Source: Prevotella sp902465605 (GTDB lineage: Bacteria; Bacteroidota; Bacteroidia; Bacteroidales; Bacteroidaceae). Taken from it: a stretch of DNA of 64,000 nt. Location of the stretch: contig CABQNT010000012.1 in assembly GCA_902465605.1 (NCBI GenBank), forward strand, positions 38,088 through 102,087, read 5' to 3'. The position numbers were made by a program, and so were the translations under genes. The notes below the pieces were generated by a model that had not been told where the DNA came from, did no database searches, and was given only the letters and a program-made list of their open reading frames with translations. The stretch's first letter is position 1. Every line of letters starts with the position of its first letter. Below, piece by piece: positions 1 through 8,988 of the stretch.

Positions 1-3000
1 CCTCCTACAGCGGCCGCACCCAGAGTCTGATTACCATTCTTTCCCACGCCCATGGCAAACATCATGGGCAACAAACCAATGACCATGGCCAACGAAGTCA
101 TCAAGATAGGGCGCAAACGAGCACCCGATCCGAGAATGGCAGACCATGTGATAGCCATACCCGTGCGCCGTCTTTCAAGTGCGAACTGCACAATCAGAAT
201 GGCATTCTTGGACAACAAACCAATCAACATAATCAGAGAAATCTGCATATAGATGTCATTGTTGTGCCCAAACAACTGTGTAAAGAGGAAAGCACCCGCC
301 AATCCAAACGGTATGGAGAGGATAACTGCGAAGGGCAACAGGTAGCTTTCGTACTGCGCTGCCAATATCAAATACACGAATAAGAAGCATAGAACGAATA
401 TCAAGCCAGTGGCATTACTCGATTCACTCTCTGACCTTGACAAGCCAGAGAAGTCGTATCCATAGCCTTGAGGCAAGTCTGTCGCAGCAACTTCCTTGAT
501 GGCTTGAATGGCTTCACCTGTAGAATAACCGCTATTCAGCGTTACCTGTACGTTGATACTCGTAAACATGTTGAACCGATTGATGTTTGATGGGCCGAAA
601 ACACGCTTCATCGAAATGAAACTTTGCACGGGTGCCATGCCGCCAGGTGTACGAACATAGATGTCATTCAGCCCTTCCGGACGCTCACGACTGGACACAT
701 CGCCCTGAATCATGACACGATACAGCTTGCCGTATGCATTGAAGTTAGAGGCGTACATGCCACCGTAATATCCCTGAAGCGTACTCAATACGGTGGCGGG
801 AGATATGCCTGCCTGCTTACATTTAGCCACATCCACATCAATCAGATACTGAGGATAGTTTGGATTGTACGAGGTCATGGCCATTTGTATCTCTGGTCGC
901 TTGTTCAATTCGGCCAAATAAGCCTTGGTTACTTGGAAGAATTTATTCAAATCGCCACCCGTTTTGTCCTGCAACACCAAGGAAACGCCGTTACTCAAGG
1001 CGAAACCAGGAATCATAGGAGGTGCGAATGCCAAGATTTGAGCATCCTTAATCTGAGCTGTCTGCTTGTATATCATGCCTAAAACCGCCATGGCACTTTG
1101 TCCCATGTTACGCTCACTAAAAGGCTTCAACTTGATAATAAAGGTAGCTTGGTCAGACCCTTGCCCCGCAATGAAGTTGAATCCTTGCAGCTGTTCGCGG
1201 CTCTGGATGGCCGGATTGCTGGCCAACATGGCATCAACCTGGTCGATTACCTGCTGCGTGCGCACCGCACTTGTTGCCGGAGGCATAGACACTGTACAGA
1301 ACAGCGTACCCGTATCTTCATCCGGAACCAATCCTGTTTTGGTTGTCTTCATGGTCAAGAACAGGGCTATTGCACCCACCAAGATGAAGACACCCGTGAG
1401 AACTGGCTTCCTAACCAGCGTTTGTAATCGATTTTTGTATTTACCTAAGACCTTCTCATAACTGGTGTTAAACGACGCATGAAAACGGTCTATCCTACTC
1501 ATCTTACGCTCGGTTCCATCCTCATTCTTTGGTTTCAGGAAGATGGCACACAATGCTGGCGAGAGCGTTAAGGCGTTCAGGGCCGATATGATGATTGACA
1601 CCGCCATGGTCACACCAAACTCTCGGTAGAACGTTCCTGATGTTCCACCGATGAACGACACCGGAACGAACACCGCAGCCATCACCAACGTGATGGAAAT
1701 AATGGCACCCGCAATTTCGTTCATCGCATCAATGCTGGCGGTCAAAGCACTCTTATACCCCAAATCCAACTTGGCATGAACGGCCTCAACCACCACGATG
1801 GCGTCGTCAACCACAATGGCTATCGCCAGCAACAGGGCCGACAGCGTGAGCAAGTTGATGGAGAATCCGAACAGTTGCAAGAAGAAGAATGTACCAATCA
1901 GCGACACTGGAACGGCAATCATCGGAATCAAAGTAGAACGGAAGTCCTGTAAAAAGATGTAAACCACCAAGAACACCAGCAGCAAAGTAATAACCAATGT
2001 CTTGACAACCTCCTCGATAGAAGCGTAAAGGAACTCGGTCACATCATAGTTAATTTTGTATTCCATGCCCGGCGGGAAATTCTTTGCCTGATTCTCCAGT
2101 TCTGCTTTCACCGCTTTAGCAATGTCGTTGGCGTTCGAACCCGCAATTTGCTGAACCATACCCATGGACGATGGCTGGTTGTTGTTGCGCATGCTCACGG
2201 CATAAGTCAATCCACCAAGTTCTATCTTTGCCACATCTTTCAACTTCAAGGTCTGTCCCGTTTGCGTACTGTGCAAGATAATGTTGCCAAACTCTTCGGC
2301 AGTTTTCAGACGACCTTTATAGCGCATCACATACTCGTAGGCCATGTTGCTCTGTTCACCGAACGAACCAGGAGCAGCCTCCACGTTTTGTTCGGCCAAC
2401 GCGCCAGCGATATCAGATGGCATCAAGCCATACTGTTTCATCACATCAGGCTTCAACCAGATACGCATGGAGTAGGTCTTCATACCCGGACTCTGCACGT
2501 CACCCACGCCTTGAACACGCTTGATGGCCGGAATGATGTTGATGTTGTTGTAGTTGGTTAAAAACCTATCATCGTATTTGCCACCTTCCGACGTCAACGT
2601 GTACATCAACACCTGCGAGGTTTGACGCTTCGAAACGGTCACACCCACGCGGTTTACCTCTGCCGGCAGCAAGGATTGAGCCTGCGAAACGCGGTTCTGC
2701 ACGTTGACGGCACACATATCTGGATTGGTTCCCTGACGGAAATAAATGGTAATTTGTGCACTTCCTGCATTGGTAGCCGATGAAGTCATGTACTCCATGT
2801 TCTCCACACCGTTGATGCTTTCCTCAAGGGGAGCAAGCACAGAGTTCTTCACAGTCTCAGCATCTGCGCCGATGTAAGTGGTCCATACCGAAATGGTTGG
2901 CGGTGCTATATCCGGATATTGCTCGATGGGAAGCGTGGACAGTCCGATGAATCCCAAGATCACGATGACCACGGAGATCACCGTTGACAATACCGGTCGC

Positions 3001-3023
3001 TTGATAAAATTTGTAAATGTCAT
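1..3023 (-). CDS. RND multidrug efflux permease (AcrB/MexB-like), 3' end outside window
   Basis: Inner-membrane proton/drug antiporter of a tripartite RND efflux pump. Translation from the ATG at 3023 begins MTFTNFIKRPVLSTVI, the usual first membrane helix, followed by the periplasmic entry LPIEQYPDIAPPTISV. The transmembrane proton-relay motif VVDDAIVVVE is encoded near 1785-1810. About 1007 codons are present without a stop, so the last few dozen residues lie beyond the left edge (the family is usually 1030-1060 residues). It follows the adaptor gene by 77 bp on the same strand, so the two are very likely cotranscribed. An outer-membrane factor gene would be expected further left. Family assignment is firm; the substrate cannot be told. 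Confidence 0.95.
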   Translation of the reverse strand, partial: MTFTNFIKRPVLSTVISVVIVILGFIGLSTLPIEQYPDIAPPTISVWTTYIGADAETVKNSVLAPLEESINGVENMEYMTSSATNAGSAQITIYFRQGTNPDMCAVNVQNRVSQAQSLLPAEVNRVGVTVSKRQTSQVLMYTLTSEGGKYDDRFLTNYNNINIIPAIKRVQGVGDVQSPGMKTYSMRIWLKPDVMKQYGLMPSDIAGALAEQNVEAAPGSFGEQSNMAYEYVMRYKGRLKTAEEFGNIILHSTQTGQTLKLKDVAKIELGGLTYAVSMRNNNQPSSMGMVQQIAGSNANDIAKAVKAELENQAKNFPPGMEYKINYDVTEFLYASIEEVVKTLVITLLLVFLVVYIFLQDFRSTLIPMIAVPVSLIGTFFFLQLFGFSINLLTLSALLLAIAIVVDDAIVVVEAVHAKLDLGYKSALTASIDAMNEIAGAIISITLVMAAVFVPVSFIGGTSGTFYREFGVTMAVSIIISALNALTLSPALCAIFLKPKNEDGTERKMSRIDRFHASFNTSYEKVLGKYKNRLQTLVRKPVLTGVFILVGAIALFLTMKTTKTGLVPDEDTGTLFCTVSMPPATSAVRTQQVIDQVDAMLASNPAIQSREQLQGFNFIAGQGSDQATFIIKLKPFSERNMGQSAMAVLGMIYKQTAQIKDAQILAFAPPMIPGFALSNGVSLVLQDKTGGDLNKFFQVTKAYLAELNKRPEIQMAMTSYNPNYPQYLIDVDVAKCKQAGISPATVLSTLQGYYGGMYASNFNAYGKLYRVMIQGDVSSRERPEGLNDIYVRTPGGMAPVQSFISMKRVFGPSNINRFNMFTSINVQVTLNSGYSTGEAIQAIKEVAATDLPQGYGYDFSGLSRSESESSNATGLIFVLCFLFVYLILAAQYESYLLPFAVILSIPFGLAGAFLFTQLFGHNNDIYMQISLIMLIGLLSKNAILIVQFALERRRTGMAITWSAILGSGARLRPILMTSLAMVIGLLPMMFAMGVGKNGNQTLGAAAVG

Positions 3024-3100
3024 AATTCGTTTTTGTTTTCTCGCTTACTTTTCAACATTCATGACAGGCCGGTTCTCACCCCAACCCATCACATGCGCCT

Positions 3101-4318
3101 TTATTTAAAAGCCTCTTTCATCTTTCCGTAGTCACCCTGAATCTCGCCAAGTTTCTCTGCATCAGCTATTTTCTTGGCGTACTTCGCCTGTGTGATGGGC
3201 TTGATTTCCATGCCATCGCTCAACTTTGTGATGCCATTGGTAACGATGCGGTCGCCCACTTTCAGTCCCTCTGTCACGATATAGTTTTGTCCATCGTTTT
3301 GCGGAGCCACCTTAATTTCCGTGTACTTGGCCTTGTTGTCCTTGCCAACCGTATACACAAAAATCTTATCCTGTACCTCGGTTGTATACGACTGCGGAAT
3401 AACGATGGCTTGGTTGCTTACCCGTGGCACGATGATAGAACCCGATCCGCCACTCTTCAACAACCGATCGGGATTTTTGAAGTGAGCAATCAGCGTCAAG
3501 GTACCAGTAGTTTGGTCTATCACACCACTCATCTTCACCACCTTACCAGGCTGGTTATAGATGGTGCCATCGGCCATCTGCAATTTAACCGTTGGCATCG
3601 ACGCGATGACAGCCGACACGTTGCCCGATGTCTTGGTCATTTCCAGCACGTCTTTTTCTGTCATGGAGAAGTAAACCTCCATGGTACTGTTGTTGGAAAC
3701 GGTGGTCAACGGCGTAGGACTTGATGCGCTGACCAAGGCTCCTACCTTAAAGGGAAGGCTGCCAACAACACCTGCCGCAGGACTCTTCACATAACAAAAG
3801 CTCAGCATCTCCTTCGCCGAAGCCAGCGCAGCTTGTGCCTGAGCCACCGCTGCCTGGGCCGTTGCGTAAGTGTTTTGAGCTGATTGTAATTCGTATTGGC
3901 CAATGACATTGCTCTTGAACAACTGCTCACTGTTCTCGTAGGTCAACTTAGCCGTGTTGAGTTGCGACTTGGCTGAGTTCACGGCAGCCTGCGCCTGGCG
4001 AACCGATGCCTGATAAGTGCTGTTGTCTATCACGAACAACACCTGCCCCTTGCCTACGGTTTGGCCCTCTTTCACGTTCAGCTTTGTAATGAATCCCGAC
4101 ACCTTCGGCCGAATCTCAACATCTTGAATACCCTTAATCACGGCCGGATAAGTGGTCTGGGTTGTAGAACCCGTCGACTCGATTTGCGTGACAGGATATT
4201 CGTCATCACCAAATTTCATGTTGGGTTTACCGCCACACGAAACCAAGAGTGCAGCCATGGCTGCAAACAAAAACATACTTTTTTGTCTCATACCTTTATA
4301 TAATCTATTATTTTTCAT
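3101..4318 (-). CDS. RND efflux periplasmic adaptor, lipoprotein (AcrA/MexA-like)
   Basis: Membrane fusion protein linking the RND permease to an outer-membrane channel. It has a lipoprotein signal ending LLVSCGG, then a split lipoyl/barrel-sandwich fold around an alpha-helical hairpin rich in Ala and Gln (about residues 100-170), then a beta-barrel and membrane-proximal domain with GLKVGDRIVTNG near the C-terminus. Length 405 residues from the first ATG. A second in-frame ATG at 4291 (MRQKSMFLF) gives a more compact lipoprotein signal and may be the real start. It is the first gene of the pump operon, with a -7 box at 4395-4388 inside an 18-bp near-palindrome. No regulator gene is adjacent. 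Confidence 0.93.
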   Translation of the reverse strand: MKNNRLYKGMRQKSMFLFAAMAALLVSCGGKPNMKFGDDEYPVTQIESTGSTTQTTYPAVIKGIQDVEIRPKVSGFITKLNVKEGQTVGKGQVLFVIDNSTYQASVRQAQAAVNSAKSQLNTAKLTYENSEQLFKSNVIGQYELQSAQNTYATAQAAVAQAQAALASAKEMLSFCYVKSPAAGVVGSLPFKVGALVSASSPTPLTTVSNNSTMEVYFSMTEKDVLEMTKTSGNVSAVIASMPTVKLQMADGTIYNQPGKVVKMSGVIDQTTGTLTLIAHFKNPDRLLKSGGSGSIIVPRVSNQAIVIPQSYTTEVQDKIFVYTVGKDNKAKYTEIKVAPQNDGQNYIVTEGLKVGDRIVTNGITKLSDGMEIKPITQAKYAKKIADAEKLGEIQGDYGKMKEAFK

Positions 4319-4382
4319 ACTTTCTCAAAAAAACATACAATAAGAATTTATTTGAAAACTATTATAAATCCATAAGTTTTTG

Positions 4383-4400
4383 TCATGCAAATTTACATGA
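4383..4400 (-). promoter_or_regulatory. Efflux operon promoter inside a near-palindrome
   Basis: On the minus strand TAAATTTG (4395-4388) matches the Bacteroidota -7 consensus TAnnTTTG, about 70 bp before the adaptor start. The box lies inside TCATGTAAATTTGCATGA, an 18-bp dyad with one mismatched pair. A repressor bound there would cover the promoter; that role is inferred from position only. Confidence 0.55.
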
Positions 4401-4609
4401 TTTTTTCTCACTATGGGTGCAATGCCACTTACATTTAACATATATTATCTGCAAATAACGAAAATAGATGATTTACATCAAGCGGATTCAAACATACTTC
4501 ATTGGACCAAAAATACAAAAACACGCACTGCAAGCAGATAGCGGAAAGATAAAAATGAGCGTTGACATCGATGATATTTCACCCCCTACAAAATGCCAAA
4601 AACGGGTTG

Positions 4610-4945
4610 CCTGGAATGTTGAAAAATCTTGCAAACCTCCTCAAATACTCGCATATTTGCAAGCAAGTGCCTCGGTGGTCGCAAATACGCGAATTTTATA
4701 TATGCTTCACACTCATCTAATTACATAGATATACCCTATCAACAACATTTCAAAAGCAATCATATTGCACGGCAAGAGCATTGAGTTTGACCTGCAACGG
4801 ACATGCTTTTCGAGGGTAAAAAGCATGCTATAGAAGACCAAAGTCAATGCTATTGGCCAAACAAGGGCATCAGAAAGTGATTTTTGAAGCTAAAATTGGC
4901 TGGATTTTTTCTATAATGCAAATTTTGAAATGACCAAAAATATTG
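4610..4945 (-). repeat. Dispersed intergenic repeat, copy 1 (reverse orientation)
   Basis: Most of the 650-bp gap between the cca stop and the adaptor promoter belongs to a repeat family with four other copies in this window. Read on the minus strand it has, in order, a TAGAAAAAAT block, a pair of AGCATGCTTTT / AAAAGCATG arms, and a terminal inverted repeat (TCGCATATTTGC at 4649-4660, GCAAATACGCGA at 4681-4692; one mismatch). This is the most diverged copy. I see no credible protein gene in the gap. Confidence 0.6.
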
Positions 4946-4968
4946 ACAAAACCGTGATTTCTTCACTC

Positions 4969-6405
4969 CTATTTTTGGGGGATGTCCAATCCCATTTTTT
5001 TGGCTTTTTCAATTAAAAGAGCCATCAACGGTTCGCGTTCGTTCGGCACCTTATTATCAAGCACCGCGTCTTTCAAGGTCTGCTTCAACGTCCCCACCTC
5101 GCGCGATGGCTGCAAGTTAAACATCTCCATGATTTCGTTTCCGTCGATGCAAGGCTGCAACAGACGCTTATAGTCGCGTTCTTTCAGGTCATCCAGCTTC
5201 TCGCGTACCATACGAAAGTTGTCCAAGAACCGCTGTTTGCGCTGTGCGTTCTTACTGGTAATATCGGCTTCGCACAGCGTCATGAGGCCGTCGATGTCAT
5301 CACCGGCATCGTTCATCAAACGACGAACGGCACTGTCGGTCACCTCTTCATCGGCAATGGCAATGGGACGCATGTGCATATCAACCATTTTTTGCACATA
5401 CTTCATCTTGCTGTCCATGGGGAATTTTAGCCGTCTGAAGATGCCTGGAATCATCTTGGAGCCAATGTAATTATGGTTATGGAACGTCCATCCGGCCTTA
5501 ACGTCCCACCTTTTGCTGCGTGGCTTACCGATGTCATGGAACAAGGCAGCCCATCGAAGCCACAAGTTGTCGGTATGTTGGCAAATGTTATCAACCACCT
5601 CCAGGGTATGATAGAAATTGTTTTTATGCGCTCTGCCGTTCCTTGTTTCCACGATATCCATGAGAGTGAACTCTGGCAAGATGAGTTCGAGCAATCCACA
5701 GCGATGCAGTTCTACGAATCCCCGACTGGGATGGTCGGTCATCATGATTTTGTTCAGCTCGTCGGCGATACGCTCCCCACTGACAATCTTGATGCGTTCC
5801 CGGTTGCGCTGCAATGCCTCAAAGGTTTCGTCCTCAATGAAAAACTTCAATTGTGTGGCAAAACGCACGCAGCGCATCATGCGCAACGGGTCGTCAGAGA
5901 AGGTGATGTCGGGATCGAGCGGCGTGCGAATGATGCCGTCTTCCAGGTCTAAAAGACCGTCAAAGGGATCGACCAGCTCACCAAACCGCGAATCGTTGAG
6001 GCAGATAGCCATGGCATTGATGGTGAAATCACGACGATTTTGGTCGTCCTCCAAGGTGCCATCCTCCACCACGGGCTTGCGTGAATCGTGGCTGTAGCTT
6101 TCTTTTCGGGCACCAACAAACTCCACCTCCAGCCCCCGATACTTCACTTGCGCCGTTCCAAAATTGCGAAATACCGACAGATGGGCTTGCTTGCCCAGCC
6201 GCTGCTTCAAGGCCTCGGCCACTTTGATGCCGTTGCCCACCACCACCACGTCGATGTCGTTGGACGGTCGTTCGAGAAAAAGGTCGCGAACAAAGCCACC
6301 CACTACATAGCATTCCAGCTGCAAGGCATCGGCCACAGCGGATAGGTGATGAAAGATAGGTTGATCAAGAAGATGAGCCAAGTCGGCATTGGAGAGATTA
6401 CGCAT
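4969..6405 (-). CDS. cca: CCA tRNA nucleotidyltransferase with HD domain
   Basis: Adds or repairs the 3' CCA of tRNAs. The N-terminal nucleotidyltransferase head carries GGFVRD (residues 36-41) and the metal-binding DID (50-52). RRDFTINAMA and the RFATQL head/neck region follow, and a C-terminal HD domain contains ALFHDIGKPRSK. Length 478 residues. A longer reading would begin at a TTG at 6438, but that codon sits inside the -7 box TAACTTTG (6443-6436), so the ATG at 6405 (MRNLSNADL) is chosen. It is a single gene; a 3' partner is not evident. A poly(A) polymerase role is possible for the family, but the HD-type architecture fits a CCA enzyme. Confidence 0.94.
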   Translation of the reverse strand: MRNLSNADLAHLLDQPIFHHLSAVADALQLECYVVGGFVRDLFLERPSNDIDVVVVGNGIKVAEALKQRLGKQAHLSVFRNFGTAQVKYRGLEVEFVGARKESYSHDSRKPVVEDGTLEDDQNRRDFTINAMAICLNDSRFGELVDPFDGLLDLEDGIIRTPLDPDITFSDDPLRMMRCVRFATQLKFFIEDETFEALQRNRERIKIVSGERIADELNKIMMTDHPSRGFVELHRCGLLELILPEFTLMDIVETRNGRAHKNNFYHTLEVVDNICQHTDNLWLRWAALFHDIGKPRSKRWDVKAGWTFHNHNYIGSKMIPGIFRRLKFPMDSKMKYVQKMVDMHMRPIAIADEEVTDSAVRRLMNDAGDDIDGLMTLCEADITSKNAQRKQRFLDNFRMVREKLDDLKERDYKRLLQPCIDGNEIMEMFNLQPSREVGTLKQTLKDAVLDNKVPNEREPLMALLIEKAKKMGLDIPQK

Positions 6406-6435
6406 GTTGAAACTATAAAACTTCTTAAGTGGCTG

Positions 6436-6443
6436 CAAAGTTA
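6436..6443 (-). promoter_or_regulatory. -7 box of cca
   Basis: TAACTTTG followed by CAG on the minus strand, ending about 30 bp before the ATG at 6405. It decides the start of cca because the alternative upstream TTG lies within it. Confidence 0.6.
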
Positions 6444-6487
6444 CTAAAAATTAGCTATGTTTTGGGTGCTATGAAAGAGAAAAATCG

Positions 6488-6495
6488 TATTTTTG
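6488..6495 (+). promoter_or_regulatory. -7 box abutting the lipoprotein start
   Basis: TATTTTTG ends five bases before the ATG at 6500. With the usual spacing in Bacteroidota, transcription would begin at or next to the start codon. Confidence 0.5.
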
Positions 6496-6499
6496 CGAT

Positions 6500-6910
6500 A
6501 TGAAGAAATATATGTGGTTGATTCTGTGCACGCTTCTCATCTGTTCGTGCACACCATCTGAAGACGAAAAAGCAGCAAGATTGCTCTCTCAAATCAAGAC
6601 CTTATATAAGGACGGTTGCTATAACGAAGCACTCGACTCCATCATGGCACTGCGCATGCGGTTTCCAAAAGCCATAGAGAGCCGCAAGGAAGCCCTACGC
6701 ATTTGGCAAGACGCCTCCTTGAAGCAGGCGCAGGCCGACATTGCCCAGACCGACTCGGCACTACAAACCGTCTTGAGGAGTATCCCCATGGAATCTAATC
6801 TATACAAAGCCAACATGATGAGGGTGGAACGCGACTCGCTGAAAGCGCGCTACGAGGCCATGTGTGGCGTGGTGCGAATGATTAGGATGCGGCAGAAACA
6901 GGGACTGTAG
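6500..6910 (+). CDS. Small lipoprotein of unknown function
   Basis: A 136-residue protein with a lipoprotein signal (MKKYMWLILCTLLICSC, Cys at about residue 17), so probably anchored in the outer or inner membrane. The mature part is entirely alpha-helical in character: a TPR-like segment (LYKDGCYNEALDSIMALRMRFP, split here as LYKDGCYNEAL and DSIMALRMRFP) and then a charged coiled-coil-like stretch ending MRQKQGL. I do not recognise a named family. It is divergent from cca with very little space between their promoters and seems monocistronic. The -7 box sits so close to the ATG that the transcript may be leaderless. Confidence 0.8.
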   Translation: MKKYMWLILCTLLICSCTPSEDEKAARLLSQIKTLYKDGCYNEALDSIMALRMRFPKAIESRKEALRIWQDASLKQAQADIAQTDSALQTVLRSIPMESNLYKANMMRVERDSLKARYEAMCGVVRMIRMRQKQGL

Positions 6911-6961
6911 CACAGGTCGCAGACACGTCATGCAGCCTTAGGCGTTGCACAGAGGATAGAG

Positions 6962-7014
6962 AATGAAGAACAACTGGCGAGAGATAACCCCGCAAAGCGA
7001 TTCTTCATTTTTTT
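6962..7014 (+). terminator. Possible terminator after the 6500 lipoprotein gene
   Basis: AATGAAGAA (6962-6970) pairs with TTCTTCATT (7001-7009), followed by a run of T. The loop is long (30 nt) and holds a small CGCAAAGCG hairpin, so this is only moderately convincing. Confidence 0.4.
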
Positions 7015-7100
7015 CGTTTGGAGCCTGCCAACTCATTCAGCGCACATCTGTCTACAAAAATTCGACATCCACTTCCTTTGGATATTTCATGAAAATTGAC

Positions 7101-7108
7101 TAATTTTG
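7101..7108 (+). promoter_or_regulatory. -7 box of the DUF1599-tpiA cluster
   Basis: TAATTTTG followed by CA, 12 bp before the ATG at 7121. It overlaps an upstream TTG that would otherwise extend the reading frame. Confidence 0.6.
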
Positions 7109-7120
7109 CAAACAATAAAT

Positions 7121-7663
7121 ATGAACAATACGAAGACAGAAGAGCAGTTCAAGAAGGTGCTGACCGAATGTCGCACGCTCTTTGAGAAGAAACTTCACGA
7201 TTACAGTGCGTCGTGGCGCATTCTGCGTCCGTCGTCGTTGACAGACCAGCTGTTCATCAAAGCCAAGCGCATACGCTCGTTGGAAATCAAGAAAGAAGCC
7301 ATGATAGACGAAGGCATCCGCCCGGAATTCATGGCCTTGATTAACTATGGCATCGTAGGACTGATTCAACTGGAGAAGGGATTCGTTGACGAAATAGACA
7401 TCAACACCGAGCAAGCCATGGCGCTGTACGACCGACATGCGAACGAAGCGCTCACACTGATGGTGAAAAAAAACCACGACTACGATGAGGCATGGCGCTC
7501 GATGCGGGTGAGCAGCTACACAGACTTCATCTTGACAAAGATACAACGAATCAAAGAACTGGAAGACATCCATGGACAGGCACTCGTTTCTGAGGGCATC
7601 GACTCCAATTTGATGGACATCATCAACTACGCTGTCTTCGGTGTTATCAGGCTCAGTGAATAA
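7121..7663 (+). CDS. DUF1599 protein with an internal duplication
   Basis: A 180-residue soluble protein made of two copies of the same unit. Residues 20-85 and 112-178 align as KKLHDYSASWR / KKNHDYDEAWR, then SSLTD / SSYTD, then RIRSLE / RIKELE, then INYGIVGLIQL / INYAVFGVIRL. This is the DUF1599 (nucleotide modification-associated) family; no reaction is known to me. The conserved His-Asp-Tyr, Trp-Arg and Thr-Asp clusters in each repeat suggest a symmetric binding site, which is inference. It is the first gene of a plus-strand run with a DoxX/MauE-like gene and tpiA, an order common in Bacteroidales. Its stop overlaps the next gene. Confidence 0.88.
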   Translation: MNNTKTEEQFKKVLTECRTLFEKKLHDYSASWRILRPSSLTDQLFIKAKRIRSLEIKKEAMIDEGIRPEFMALINYGIVGLIQLEKGFVDEIDINTEQAMALYDRHANEALTLMVKKNHDYDEAWRSMRVSSYTDFILTKIQRIKELEDIHGQALVSEGIDSNLMDIINYAVFGVIRLSE

Positions 7664-8984
7664 ACTCAAGACGATATTAACCAATGTGTGCCGCCTGCTC
7701 CTGGGCGTGACATTCATCCTATCAGGATATGTCAAGGGCATCGACCCGCTGGGGACACAATACAAGATAGAAGACTATCTGGAAGCATTGGCATGGCAAG
7801 GCATGGTTCCCGACTGGATGACGTTGGGTGCTTCGGTGGTTTTGTCGGCTTTGGAATTTTGCTTGGGCGTGTTCATCCTGCTGGCCATCAGGCGGCGAGT
7901 GGTGTCGAAGATCACGCTGGTTTTTATGGCAATCATGACAGTTGTGACGCTGTGGTTGGCCATCGCCAATCCCATCAGCGACTGTGGGTGCTTTGGTGAC
8001 GCCATCAAACTGAGCAATACGGAGACATTGTTGAAGAACATTGCGCTGCTGGGTTGCGCCATCGTCTTGGCCATTTGGCCGACACGCATGTGGCGTTTCA
8101 TATCGAGGCCCAACCAATGGATTGTGTTCAACTATACCATCTTCTTCATCATCGTGTCCAGTCTGTATTGCCTGTACAAGTTGCCACTGTTCGATTTCAG
8201 GCCTTATCACGTGGGAGCCAACATCCAACAGGGCATGGTGATTCCCGAAGGAGCGGAGCAACCCAAGTTTGAAACGACGTTCTTGTTGAAAAAAAATGGC
8301 GTGACGAAGGAGTTTACACTGGAGAACTACCCCGACTCTACTTGGACATTCGTGGACAGTAAGACCGTTCAGACGGCGAAAGGGTACATGCCTCCCATAC
8401 ACGACTTCAGCATTCAAACCCAACAGGGAGATGATCTCACCCAGGAAGTGTTGAACGATACGAGTTACACCTTCTTGCTCATCTCGCCTCATCTGGAATA
8501 TGCGGACGATTCAAACTTTGGCGATATTGACCGGATTTACGAGTATGCACAGACGTACAATTATCCTTTTTATTGCCTCACGTCAAGTACCGAGCCGCAC
8601 ATCAAGCGTTGGCAGGACCTGACAGGTGCCGAATATCCGTTCTGCATGACTGACGAAACCACGTTGAAGACCATCATCAGGAGCAATCCTGGGCTGCTTT
8701 TACTGAAGAAAGGAACCATCATTAGGAAATGGAGCCACAACGACTTGCCGAAAGAAGTCGACATGCAACGGCCGCTGAACGAAGAGGTGATTGGGCAAAT
8801 GCCGGCCAACAGCGTGCCAACCAGGATTACTGAAATTTTCTTGTGGTTCATCCTGCCGTTGATGTTGCTGACCATTGCCGACCGACTTTGGGCCTGGAGC
8901 CAGTGGTTGAAGTTCAAGAAAAAGAAAGAAGAACGCTATCAAAAGCAAGAAAAAGATAATAAATCAACTCTAAAAAAAGAATAG
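7641..8984 (+). CDS. DoxX/MauE-like membrane protein with C-terminal soluble domain
   Basis: A 447-residue membrane protein. The N-terminal 150 residues form four helices of DoxX/MauE type, with SDCGCFGDAI between helices, the Cys pair seen in MauE-like proteins that handle thiol chemistry. A fifth helix follows near residue 165. The region from about 200 to 380 is soluble and has a thioredoxin-like flavour (YTFLLISPH, YPFYCLTSS, then GLLLLKKGTIIRKW), but without a clear CxxC. A last helix lies near 390-410 and the tail is very basic. Starts at GTG 7641 or GTG 7656; both overlap the end of the DUF1599 gene. tpiA starts 4 bp after its stop. Exact function unknown; a redox role is inferred. Confidence 0.85.
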   Translation: MLSGSVNKLKTILTNVCRLLLGVTFILSGYVKGIDPLGTQYKIEDYLEALAWQGMVPDWMTLGASVVLSALEFCLGVFILLAIRRRVVSKITLVFMAIMTVVTLWLAIANPISDCGCFGDAIKLSNTETLLKNIALLGCAIVLAIWPTRMWRFISRPNQWIVFNYTIFFIIVSSLYCLYKLPLFDFRPYHVGANIQQGMVIPEGAEQPKFETTFLLKKNGVTKEFTLENYPDSTWTFVDSKTVQTAKGYMPPIHDFSIQTQQGDDLTQEVLNDTSYTFLLISPHLEYADDSNFGDIDRIYEYAQTYNYPFYCLTSSTEPHIKRWQDLTGAEYPFCMTDETTLKTIIRSNPGLLLLKKGTIIRKWSHNDLPKEVDMQRPLNEEVIGQMPANSVPTRITEIFLWFILPLMLLTIADRLWAWSQWLKFKKKKEERYQKQEKDNKSTLKKE

Positions 8985-8988
8985 AAAA

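Noticed and set aside
624..2561. Several plus-strand open frames opposite the RND permease
   Set aside because: They are shadows of the minus-strand coding sequence, with no promoters and no recognisable domains.
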